DNA from: Streptomyces griseorubiginosus
GTDB lineage: Bacteria; Actinomycetota; Actinomycetes; Streptomycetales; Streptomycetaceae
DNA: 47,882 bases
Reading direction: 5' to 3'
Assembly: GCF_017614965.1 (NCBI RefSeq)
Contig: NZ_WVUG01000029.1
Location: forward strand, 1-47,882
Made by a program: the position numbers and the translations under genes
In this document: positions 38,703-45,722 of the stretch, piece after piece
Layout: each line of letters opens with the position of its first letter
Numbering within the stretch: the first letter of the stretch is position 1
The notes under the pieces: model-generated
What the model was told of the DNA's origin: nothing
The model's input: only the letters and a program-made list of their open reading frames with translations
Databases searched by the model: none

Positions 38703-39898
38703 TGCCACAGCCCGTCGACGTCGAGGCCGTTTTCCGCGCCGAGTACGGGCGCGCGGTCTCCGTCCTCGTCCGCTTCCTCGGCGACATCGACCTCGCCGAG
38801 GAAGCGGTGCAGGACGCGTTCGCCACGGCGCTCGGCACCTGGCCGCGGACCGGCGTGCCGCCGAGCCCGGCCGGCTGGATCATCACCACCGCCAGAAACC
38901 GCGCACTCGACCGGCTGCGCCGGGAGGCGAAACGCGACGCACGACACGCCGAGGCCGCCCTGCTGCACACCCCCGACGCACCGGCCGAGGAGGGCCCCGT
39001 GCGCGACGACCGGCTCCGTCTGATCTTCACCTGCTGCCACCCCGCGCTCGCCCCCCAGGCCCGTGTCGCCCTCACCCTGCGCCTGCTCGGCGGCCTGACC
39101 ACACCCCAGATCGCCCGTGCCTTCCTGGTGCCCGAACCGACCATGGCCCAGCGGATCGTCCGCGCCAAGGCCAAGATCCGCGACGCGCGGATCCCCTACC
39201 GCGTGCCCCGGGACGCCGATCTCCCGGACCGGCTGCAGGGCGTCCTGGCCGTCGTCTACCTGATCTTCAACCAGGGGTACGAGGGCACACCCGAACTGAC
39301 GTCGGAGGCGCTGCGCCTCGGCCGGCTGCTCGTCGACCTGATGCCGGACGAGCCGGAGGCCCTCGGCCTGCTCGCGCTGATGCTCCTCGCCGACTCCCGC
39401 CGGGACGCCCGCCAGGACGAGCACGGCGAGCTGGTGCCGCTGCCCGAACAGGACCGCGCCCGCTGGAACCGGGAACTGATCGCCGAGGGACAGTCCCTCG
39501 TCCGCCGCTGTCTGCGCCGCGACCGGCCCGGCCCGTACCAGATCCAGGCCGCCATCCAGGCCGTGCACAGTGACGCGGCCACCGCGGAGGCCACCGACTG
39601 GGGGCAGATCCTCAGGCTCTACGACCAGCTGACGGCCTTCACCCCCAGTCCGGTCGTGGCGCTGAACCGGGCGGTCGCGGTGGCCGAGACCCAGGGCCCG
39701 CGCCGGGCGCTGGAACTGGTCGACGCCCTCGACCTCGACACGTACCACGTCTTCCACGCGGTCCGCGCCGACCTGCTGCGCCGGCTGGGCCGCGACACCG
39801 AGGCGGTGCGGGAGTACGAGGCGGCCCTCGAGCGGGCCGAGAACCCGGCCGAGCGTGTCTACCTGGAACGGCGCCGCCGGGAACTCCTGCGGACGTGA
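38702..39898 (+). CDS. ECF42-type RNA polymerase sigma factor with C-terminal TPR-like domain
   Basis: This is a 398-aa protein. Region sigma2 is at about residues 10-75 ([33 protein letters not shown]), and sigma4 at about 100-165 ([20 protein letters not shown], then [14 protein letters not shown]). A helical extension of some 200 residues follows ([52 protein letters not shown]), the characteristic SNOG/TPR-like domain of ECF42, which replaces an anti-sigma partner. No anti-sigma gene is nearby. It is translated from ATG 38702 in the TGATG overlap with the DGPF gene, and the promoter at 38281 has ECF42-like motifs, so the pair is probably self-controlled. The inducing signal is unknown. 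Confidence 0.92.
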   Translation: MPQPVDVEAVFRAEYGRAVSVLVRFLGDIDLAEEAVQDAFATALGTWPRTGVPPSPAGWIITTARNRALDRLRREAKRDARHAEAALLHTPDAPAEEGPVRDDRLRLIFTCCHPALAPQARVALTLRLLGGLTTPQIARAFLVPEPTMAQRIVRAKAKIRDARIPYRVPRDADLPDRLQGVLAVVYLIFNQGYEGTPELTSEALRLGRLLVDLMPDEPEALGLLALMLLADSRRDARQDEHGELVPLPEQDRARWNRELIAEGQSLVRRCLRRDRPGPYQIQAAIQAVHSDAATAEATDWGQILRLYDQLTAFTPSPVVALNRAVAVAETQGPRRALELVDALDLDTYHVFHAVRADLLRRLGRDTEAVREYEAALERAENPAERVYLERRRRELLRT

Positions 39899-39932
39899 CG
39901 GGAGGGGGCGTCCCGTCGGCGGAATTTATTTT

Positions 39933-39959
39933 GGTGTATGAAAGGTTGGTATATACACC
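39933..39959. promoter_or_regulatory. AT-rich dyad at the aldehyde dehydrogenase promoter
   Basis: GGTGTAT (39933-39939) and ATACACC (39953-39959) form a perfect 7-bp dyad around 13 bp, with a -10-like TATATA (39950-39955) inside it. This AT-rich island is 40 bp before the GTG start at 39999, and a bound repressor would cover the -10. Confidence 0.55.
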
Positions 39960-39998
39960 TGACCGGGCCGCAAGGCCGTGCACCAGCAGCGAGGCACC

Positions 39999-41321
39999 GT
40001 GAACCACCCCACCCCCGAGCAGCCCGCCGAGATCGTCGCGCGGCTGCGCGCCACCTTCCGCACCGGCCGCACCAAGCCCGTCGAGTGGCGCACCGCCCAG
40101 CTCGGCCTGCTGCGCCGACTGCTCACGGAGAAGGGGCCCGACCTGGCCGCGGCTCTCCATGCCGACCTCGGCAAGAGCGCCGCCGAGGCACACCGCACCG
40201 AGATCGACTTCACGATCCGCGAGATCGACCACACCCTGGACCACCTTGCCGACTGGCTGCGCCCCGAGTCCGCCCCGGTCCCGGCCCACCTCGGCGCCGA
40301 CGCGAGCGCCTGGACGCAGTACGACCCGCTCGGTGTCGTCCTGGTGATCGCCCCCTGGAACTATCCGGCCCAGCTGCTGCTCGCCCCGCTGGTCGGCGCA
40401 CTGGCCGCCGGCAACGCGGTGGTCGCCAAGCCCAGCGAACTGGCCCCGGCCACCTCCGCCGCGATCGCCCGTCTCCTGCCCGCCTACCTCGACACCGACG
40501 CGGTCGCCGTCGTCGAGGGCGGCGTCCCCGAGACCACGGCCCTGCTCGCCGAGCGCTTCGACCACATCTTCTACACCGGCAACGGCACCGTCGGCCGCGT
40601 CGTCATGCGCGCCGCCGCCGAGCACCTCACCCCGGTCACCCTCGAACTCGGCGGAAAGTCCCCGGCGTTCGTCGACCGCGACACCGACCTCGAGGTCGTC
40701 GCTGACCGCCTGGCCCGCGGCAAGTTCCTGAACGCGGGGCAGACCTGCGTCGCGCCCGACTACGTGCTCACCGATCCGGAGACGGCCGCCGCCCTGGAGC
40801 CCGCGCTCCGCGGCGCGGTCGAGGCCCTGTACGGCACCGACCCGAAGGCCTCCGGCGCGTACGGCCGCATCGTCAACGAACGCCACTTCGACCGGCTGGT
40901 GGGCCTGCTGGACTCGGGCCGCCTCGTCGTGGGCGGCGACCACGACCGTACGGTCAAGTACATCGCGCCGACCGTGCTGGCCGACGTCGACCCCGCGTCA
41001 CCGGTGATGCGGGAGGAGATCTTCGGCCCGGTCCTGCCCGTGATCACCGTGCCCGACCTCGACAAGGCGATCGACTTCATCAACGACCGCGACAAGCCCC
41101 TCGCCCTCTACGTGTTCTCCGGGTCCGAGGAGACCCGCGCCCGGATCGCCGCCGAGACCTCCTCCGGCGGCCTCGGCCACGGCCTGCCGCTCGCCCATCT
41201 CACCGTCTCGGACCTGCCCTTCGGCGGGGTGGGGGAGAGCGGCATGGGCAGCTACCACGGCCGCTACTCCATCGAGACCTTCAGCCACCGCAAGGCGGTG
41301 CTGAGCAAGCCGTTGAGCTGA
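39999..41321 (+). CDS. Aldehyde dehydrogenase family protein (class 3-type)
   Basis: This is a 440-aa NAD(P)-dependent oxidoreductase of the short class 3/fatty aldehyde type. IAPWNYPAQLLLAPLVGALAA (about 118-138) binds the cofactor, LELGGKSPAFV (about 218-228) holds the general-base Glu, and NAGQTCVAPDYVL (about 246-258) holds the catalytic Cys. EEIFGPVLPVITV and LPFGGVGESGMGSYHG complete the family pattern. It oxidises aldehydes to acids, probably long-chain or aromatic ones. The start GTG 39999 has GAGG 5-8 bases upstream, and GTG 39978 is possible. It lies between the ECF42 gene and the ArsR pair, with its own AT-rich dyad upstream. Confidence 0.92.
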   Translation: MNHPTPEQPAEIVARLRATFRTGRTKPVEWRTAQLGLLRRLLTEKGPDLAAALHADLGKSAAEAHRTEIDFTIREIDHTLDHLADWLRPESAPVPAHLGADASAWTQYDPLGVVLVIAPWNYPAQLLLAPLVGALAAGNAVVAKPSELAPATSAAIARLLPAYLDTDAVAVVEGGVPETTALLAERFDHIFYTGNGTVGRVVMRAAAEHLTPVTLELGGKSPAFVDRDTDLEVVADRLARGKFLNAGQTCVAPDYVLTDPETAAALEPALRGAVEALYGTDPKASGAYGRIVNERHFDRLVGLLDSGRLVVGGDHDRTVKYIAPTVLADVDPASPVMREEIFGPVLPVITVPDLDKAIDFINDRDKPLALYVFSGSEETRARIAAETSSGGLGHGLPLAHLTVSDLPFGGVGESGMGSYHGRYSIETFSHRKAVLSKPLS

Positions 41322-41338
41322 AACGTCATATCGGCTGC

Positions 41339-41352
41339 TGCTTATATAAGCA
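41339..41352. promoter_or_regulatory. Perfect 14-bp palindrome, likely ArsR autoregulatory operator
   Basis: TGCTTATATAAGCA is a perfect palindrome in an AT-rich island in the -35 region of the ArsR gene, 21 bp before its ATG. ArsR repressors bind such dyads. Confidence 0.7.
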
Positions 41353-41360
41353 ATCGCTGA

Positions 41361-41366
41361 TACATT
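41361..41366 (+). promoter_or_regulatory. -10 element of the ArsR gene, implying a leaderless mRNA
   Basis: TACATT matches TATAAT at four of six bases and ends six bases before the ATG at 41373. Transcription should start at or next to the initiating A. There is no ribosome site before this ATG. Confidence 0.55.
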
Positions 41367-41372
41367 GGCCGC

Positions 41373-41735
41373 ATGCACGCCTTCGATGTGCTCGGCGACC
41401 CGGTGCGCCGACGGATCCTGGAACTGCTGGCCGACGGCGAGATGACCTCCGGAGCGGTGTGCGAGGTCATAGGGGAGGAGTTCGGGATCTCGCAGCCCGG
41501 CGTGTCGCAGCACCTGAAGGTGCTGCGGGACAACGGGTTCGCGACCGTGCGCCCCGAAGGAGCCCGACGGCTCTACGCGGTCAACACCGAGCCGCTGCAG
41601 GACATAGACGCCTGGCTCGACCGCTTCCGCCGCTTCTGGACCCCGCACCTGGACGCCCTCGCCACCGAACTGGCCCGCGGCAGGCGCGCGCGCCGGCTCG
41701 GGGGCGCCGACGAGACCCCGAGGAGCACCTCATGA
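41373..41735 (+). CDS. ArsR-family transcriptional regulator
   Basis: This is a 120-aa winged-helix protein. The helices read MHAFDVLGDPVRRRILELLA, then VCEVIGEEFGISQPGVSQHL (recognition helix SQPGVSQHLKVL at about residues 44-55), then the wing GFATVRPEGARRLYAVN. No metal-binding CVC or similar motif is present, so it is probably not a metal sensor but a member of the group paired with SRPBCC/AHSA1 proteins. It overlaps the SRPBCC gene by ATGA. The promoter has a perfect dyad and a -10 abutting the ATG, consistent with autorepression and a leaderless message. Confidence 0.92.
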   Translation: MHAFDVLGDPVRRRILELLADGEMTSGAVCEVIGEEFGISQPGVSQHLKVLRDNGFATVRPEGARRLYAVNTEPLQDIDAWLDRFRRFWTPHLDALATELARGRRARRLGGADETPRSTS

Positions 41736-42382
41736 CCGACGTGACCCATGACATCAACGACGTACACCGGCAGGTCGGCCGGCGCGCCTTCCGGGAGGGC
41801 GAGGCCCGCGTGGTGACCGTGGCCCGGTCCTACGACGCCCCGCTGGACGACGTCTGGGACGCCTGTACGAACGCCGAGCGGATCCCGCGCTGGCTGCTGC
41901 CGGTCTCGGGGGAGCTGCGCCTCGGCGGCCGCTACCAGCTCGAGGGCAACGCCGGCGGCGTGATCGAGCGCTGCGACCCGCCACGCGGCTTCACGGCGAC
42001 CTGGGAGTACGGCGGAGAGGTCAGCTGGATCGAACTCCGTCTGACACCGGAGGACGGCGGCGGCACTCGCTTCGAACTCGACCACATCGCCGACGTCGAC
42101 GACACCAAGTGGGCGGAGTTCGGCCCCGGTGCCGTGGGCGTCGGCTGGGACCTGATGGTCCGGGGCCTGTCGCTGCACCTGGGCAGCGGCGGCGCTCCCG
42201 TCGACCCGAAGAAGTTCATGGGCTGGATGGGCTCGGACGAGGGCCGTCGGTTCATGACGGACAGCAGCGAGGCCTGGTACGCGGCCAACCTCGCGGGCGG
42301 CGAGGACGAGAAGACGGCGCGCGCGGCGGCGGACCGCACCATCGCCGCCTATACCGGAGCCGGTGAGCCCGGGGAAGGCTAG
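41732..42382 (+). CDS. SRPBCC/AHSA1 family protein
   Basis: This is a 216-aa helix-grip-fold protein. VTVARSYDAPLDDVWDACTN (about 29-48), ERIPRWLLPVSGELRLGGRY (about 50-69) and GGTRFELDHIADVD (about 110-123) are the usual AHSA1/START-like signature. Family members bind hydrophobic ligands or act as Hsp90 co-activators, and in actinobacteria they are commonly paired with an ArsR repressor. It is coupled to the ArsR gene by ATGA with AGGAG nearby. It probably binds the inducer or is the protein the repressor controls. The ligand is unknown. The C-terminal 50 residues (WYAANLAGGEDEKTARAAAD) are an extra helix typical of this subgroup. Confidence 0.9.
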   Translation: MTDVTHDINDVHRQVGRRAFREGEARVVTVARSYDAPLDDVWDACTNAERIPRWLLPVSGELRLGGRYQLEGNAGGVIERCDPPRGFTATWEYGGEVSWIELRLTPEDGGGTRFELDHIADVDDTKWAEFGPGAVGVGWDLMVRGLSLHLGSGGAPVDPKKFMGWMGSDEGRRFMTDSSEAWYAANLAGGEDEKTARAAADRTIAAYTGAGEPGEG

Positions 42383-42420
42383 GACGGGCTAGGACCTGTG
42401 GCCCGGACTGTCCCCTGCGG

Positions 42421-42443
42421 GTATGTTCGTCCCGGTATGTTCG
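42421..42443. promoter_or_regulatory. Direct repeat GTATGTTCG before the ClC gene
   Basis: GTATGTTCG occurs at 42421-42429 and again at 42435-42443, 14 bp apart. It is followed by a -10-like GATAGT (42444-42449). Such spacing suits an activator or sigma contact, but no factor is assigned. Confidence 0.4.
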
Positions 42444-42466
42444 GATAGTTGGAGCGGCCACCGCGC

Positions 42467-43858
42467 GTGGCGCCGAACTCGGGAGGACCCATCGCCGGAA
42501 CGACGTCGGAGGGCCGCTCGGAGGCGGCGGAGCGCAGCCAGCCTCCGGAAGCCGATCTGCTGAGGACCATGCTGGGCCGGCCGGAGTACCGCAAGGCCCT
42601 GGTGTTCTGCGGGCTGATCGGCGTTCCGGTGGCCCTCATCGCGTTCTGGTTCCTGGTGGCCCTGCGCCAGCTGGAAGAGCTGCTCTGGACGACCTGGCCC
42701 AAGGACCTGGGCTGGAAACAGGCGCCCTGGTGGTGGGCGCTTCCGCTGCTGACGGTGGCCGGTCTCGTCGTCGGCCTGGTGGTCGCCCGGTTTCCCGGCC
42801 GCGGCGGACACCTTCCGGCCGGGGGCCTGCACGCCGGCGGTGTCTCCAGCAAGGCACTGCCGGGTGTCCTGATCGCCGCTCTGGTCGGGCTTCCGCTCGG
42901 CGTCGTGCTGGGCCCCGAGGCCCCGCTGATCGCGATGGGCGGCGGACTCGCACTGCTCTTCGCGGGCCTGGTCCGAGCTCCGCAGACCCAGGCGAGTACG
43001 GCACTGCTGGGCGCGGCGGGGGCGGCGGCCGCCATCTCCGCGCTGTTCGGGAACCCGATCGTGGGCGCGGTGCTGCTGATGGAGGTCGCCGGGGTGGGCG
43101 GGCCGCAACTGTTCGCGGTGATGTTGCCGGCCCTGCTGGCCAGCGGCGTGGGAGACCTGATCTTCACCGGATTCGTCCACTGGACCGGCCTGCAGACGGG
43201 AAGCCTGAACATCGGCCTGCCCAAGCCGCCGCCCCTCGACTGGGGTGACGTGCTGTGGGTGCTGGTGCTGGCCCCCGCCCTCGCGTTCCTCATCCACTGG
43301 ATCTTCGTGGGCGGACGGTTCGCGGCCCGTTTCGTGGCGACCCGGACGGTACGGAACACGACCCTCTGCGCGCTCGGCGCCGCGGTGTGCATCACCCTGT
43401 ACGCGCTCGCCACGGGACGCTCACCGGCCGAGGCGGCCCTCTCCGGTGAGGACACGCTGGCCCGGCTGGCACAGGATCCGCATGCCTGGCCGGTGGGCGC
43501 GCTCATCGCCGTACTGGCCTTCAAGGGCCTGGCGTACGCGCTGTGCCTGGGCAGCCTGCGCGGTGGCCCCGTGTTCCCCGCCCTGTTCCTGGGCGGGGCG
43601 GCCGGGGTGCTGCTGGCACCGCTGCCCGGACTGGGGCTGGTCCCGGCGATGGCGGTCGGGATGGCGGCCACGGTGACCGCGGCCCTGCGGCTGCCGGTGA
43701 GCGGCGTCGTCCTGGTCGTGCTGCTGCTCGGCAACGTGGAGACGGTGGCCCTCGTCGTGCTGGCCGCCGTGGTGTCGTTCGTGGTCGTCCAGATGCTGCC
43801 GCAGGGCCCGAGCCTCCCGGCGGTCGGCGAGCAGCCGGCCGAGCAGCCGGCTCACTGA
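42467..43858 (+). CDS. ClC-family chloride channel/transporter
   Basis: This is a polytopic protein of about 463 aa from GTG 42467. The ClC anion-selectivity motifs appear as PLGVVLGPEAPLIAMGGGLA (GPEAP in place of GREGP) near residue 150 and LRGGPVFPALFLGGAAGVLL (GxFxP form) near residue 370. About ten to twelve helices are visible. Whether it is a channel or a Cl-/H+ exchanger is not readable. The start is uncertain: TTG 42449 overlaps the -10, GTG 42467 has GGAG twelve bases upstream, and ATG 42570 has GAGGA close by. A strong GGGAGGA at 42481 is followed by ATC rather than ATG. The protein converges on the YihY gene. Confidence 0.85.
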   Translation: MAPNSGGPIAGTTSEGRSEAAERSQPPEADLLRTMLGRPEYRKALVFCGLIGVPVALIAFWFLVALRQLEELLWTTWPKDLGWKQAPWWWALPLLTVAGLVVGLVVARFPGRGGHLPAGGLHAGGVSSKALPGVLIAALVGLPLGVVLGPEAPLIAMGGGLALLFAGLVRAPQTQASTALLGAAGAAAAISALFGNPIVGAVLLMEVAGVGGPQLFAVMLPALLASGVGDLIFTGFVHWTGLQTGSLNIGLPKPPPLDWGDVLWVLVLAPALAFLIHWIFVGGRFAARFVATRTVRNTTLCALGAAVCITLYALATGRSPAEAALSGEDTLARLAQDPHAWPVGALIAVLAFKGLAYALCLGSLRGGPVFPALFLGGAAGVLLAPLPGLGLVPAMAVGMAATVTAALRLPVSGVVLVVLLLGNVETVALVVLAAVVSFVVVQMLPQGPSLPAVGEQPAEQPAH

Positions 43859-43883
43859 CGCGCCGTCTTCCCGGAACGGTCGG

Positions 43884-44822
43884 CTACGTGTCGTCGGGCG
43901 GCGCGTCCGGCAGCCCGGGCGTGCCCAGACGGCGGGCCGCCCAGGGTTCGCGGGCGATGACGGCGCCGGCGGTGACGCACAGGGTCGCGACCACGCAGAG
44001 CGTGATGAGCCAGGACAGCAGGGTGAACACGGCGCCCAGCGAGCCGTACTTGTCCAGGCTGTGGTTGAGGGCCCTGGGCACGTACAGGGGCGCGGCGGAG
44101 GTGAGGACGGCCAGGGCCGCTCCGGTCAGCAGCGCGCCCGGCAGCAGCGGCCGCCAGGGCACACGCGCCACCAGCAGCAGATGCTGCGTCCACCACCAGA
44201 TGGCGACCTCCGCGATCAGCAACAGGGGCACACCGAGCCACAGACCGAGGCCGAAGCCGTTGCGCAGGCTCCCCTGCAGCGCGAACATCAGCAGCCAGGC
44301 CGCGAGCCAGACGACCCAGCGCCAGGCGGCCACCCGGGCACCCGCCTTGGGCAGGCTCCAGGCGCGCTGGCACATCCTTTGCATGGCACGGCTGCACGCG
44401 GTGGCCGAGATGAGGACCATCAGCCCGCCGACCACACCGGTGGTCTGCCGAAGCTCGTCGGACGGGGCACCGGTGCCCTGGACGGCCTTGCTGAGTTCGG
44501 CGTTCGCGCTTCCGGACAGTCCGAAGGCGTCGTGCAGGGAGTTGACGAGCTGGTCGCGCAGGGCCGGCGGGGCGATGGACGCCACCACGAACAGCAGCGG
44601 GACGGCCGTGAGGAACGTCTGGGCCGCCAGCCGGGTCGCCGAGTCGAGCACGTTCACCGAGATCAGATGCGAGAGCAGATGCGTGATCACCGGGAAGCGG
44701 GTCTCGGCCCGGGTCCGCAGTCCCATCAGCCGGGCCCGTGTCGAGGCGAGGCGTTTCCGGCGCGATGCCCGGCGCGACGGGCGGTCCGGGCTGTTTCCTC
44801 CGGTCCCTGTCCCTGACTGCAT
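43884..44822 (-). CDS. YihY/BrkB-family membrane protein
   Basis: This is a 312-aa protein. A basic N-terminal stretch (RPSRRASRRKRLASTRARL) is followed by six membrane helices in the YihY pattern: SVNVLDSATRLAAQTFLTAV, TTGVVGGLMVLISATACSRA, VWLAAWLLMFALQ, LWLGVPLLLIAEVAIWWW, LLTGAALAVLTSAA and LLSWLITLCVVATLCVTAGA. Early annotations as ribonuclease BN were wrong, and the role is unknown. The start is ATG 44822. Upstream, in the 228-bp region shared with the GAP-family gene, lie GGGACCGCTTGGCCC (44843-44857) and GGGCCGAACGGGTC (44876-44889). Confidence 0.88.
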   Translation of the reverse strand: MQSGTGTGGNSPDRPSRRASRRKRLASTRARLMGLRTRAETRFPVITHLLSHLISVNVLDSATRLAAQTFLTAVPLLFVVASIAPPALRDQLVNSLHDAFGLSGSANAELSKAVQGTGAPSDELRQTTGVVGGLMVLISATACSRAMQRMCQRAWSLPKAGARVAAWRWVVWLAAWLLMFALQGSLRNGFGLGLWLGVPLLLIAEVAIWWWTQHLLLVARVPWRPLLPGALLTGAALAVLTSAAPLYVPRALNHSLDKYGSLGAVFTLLSWLITLCVVATLCVTAGAVIAREPWAARRLGTPGLPDAPPDDT

Positions 44823-44842
44823 GCTGCCAGGGTGCCCTCACT

Positions 44843-44889
44843 GGGACCGCTTGGCCCAGGCAGGCGCACCCCGAAGGGCCGAACGGGTC
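44843..44889. promoter_or_regulatory. Two GGG-x-C/GG-x-C boxes upstream of the YihY gene
   Basis: GGGACCGCTTGGCCC (44843-44857) and GGGCCGAACGGGTC (44876-44889) lie 21-67 bp before the YihY ATG, and farther from the divergent GAP-family gene. The second shares the GGGCCGAACGG core with the boxes at 31195 and 34048. Confidence 0.4.
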
Positions 44890-45050
44890 AACAAAACGGC
44901 GTGAGCAGCGGCGAACGAGAAGCGAGGCCACGCGATCGTGTGAGCCGCCCCGCCGTGGACGAATGGTGTGCCGTGCGCCCAGCGGCGAGACTGAGGTCAT
45001 GGGCGAAAGCCGTTCCGTGTCCGGGCGGACAGGATCGCGCGGGGGCCGCG

Positions 45051-45722
45051 ATGGTGCTTGACCTGGTCTTCATCGGCCTCGCGATCGCCGTGTTCCCTCT
45101 GTCGGTGACCGCGTTCGTCCTGGTGCTGTCGGCTGATCGCGGGATCCTGAAGGGCCTGGTCTTCATCCTGGCCTGGCTCGCCTGTTTCGTGGCCGTCCTG
45201 GCCGCCGTCCTGCTGACCACCGGCGGCAAACCGCCGGCTCCCAAGTCCCCGCCCTCCACCGCCTCCTCCGCCGTCAAGCTCGCCATCGGTGTGGGGCTCG
45301 TCGGGTACGGCTGGTACCGGCACCGGTCGCGGCACGGCAACCACGAGCGGACCCGGCACCGGCACAAGTCGTCCGGCGGCGGGTTGATGGCGCGGCTCGA
45401 CCGGCTGTCCCTGTGGGGCGCGGCGGGGATGGGTCCGCTGCTCCAGCCCTGGGGGCTCGTGGCGGCCGGCGCCGCCACGGTGGTCGGCGCCGATCTGTCC
45501 CAGACCTCCTCGTACGTGGCCCTGTTCGGGTACTGCCTGCTCGCCACGAGCAGTCTGCTGGCGATGGAGGTCTACACGACGTTCGCCCCGGACTCGGCCA
45601 GGGTGCGCCTCGGGAAGCTGCGCACCTGGATCGAGACCCACCAGGAACAGGCGCTTGTGGCCGTGGCACTGGTGGCCGGGCTGTTCCTGGTGAGCAGGAG
45701 CATCAGTCAGCTGACGTCCTGA
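45051..45722 (+). CDS. GAP/Sap-family membrane protein
   Basis: This is a 223-aa protein with six hydrophobic helices. LVFIGLAIAVFPLSVTAFVL begins the protein in the manner of the GAP (sulfolipid-1-addressing, SfLAP/Sap) family. A His/Arg-rich cytoplasmic loop (YRHRSRHGNHERTRHRHKSS) lies at about residues 88-107. The family has been linked to export of glycolipids, siderophore or peptide-like molecules in mycobacteria. Here the substrate is unknown. ATG 45051 has GGGGG six bases upstream. It converges on the next gene with a 20-bp overlap of the coding tails. Confidence 0.82.
   Translation: MVLDLVFIGLAIAVFPLSVTAFVLVLSADRGILKGLVFILAWLACFVAVLAAVLLTTGGKPPAPKSPPSTASSAVKLAIGVGLVGYGWYRHRSRHGNHERTRHRHKSSGGGLMARLDRLSLWGAAGMGPLLQPWGLVAAGAATVVGADLSQTSSYVALFGYCLLATSSLLAMEVYTTFAPDSARVRLGKLRTWIETHQEQALVAVALVAGLFLVSRSISQLTS

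Noticed and set aside
44999..45061. Short ORF of 20 codons before the GAP-family gene
   Set aside because: It has no ribosome site, low-complexity Gly/Arg/Ser composition, and it overlaps the start of a clear gene.
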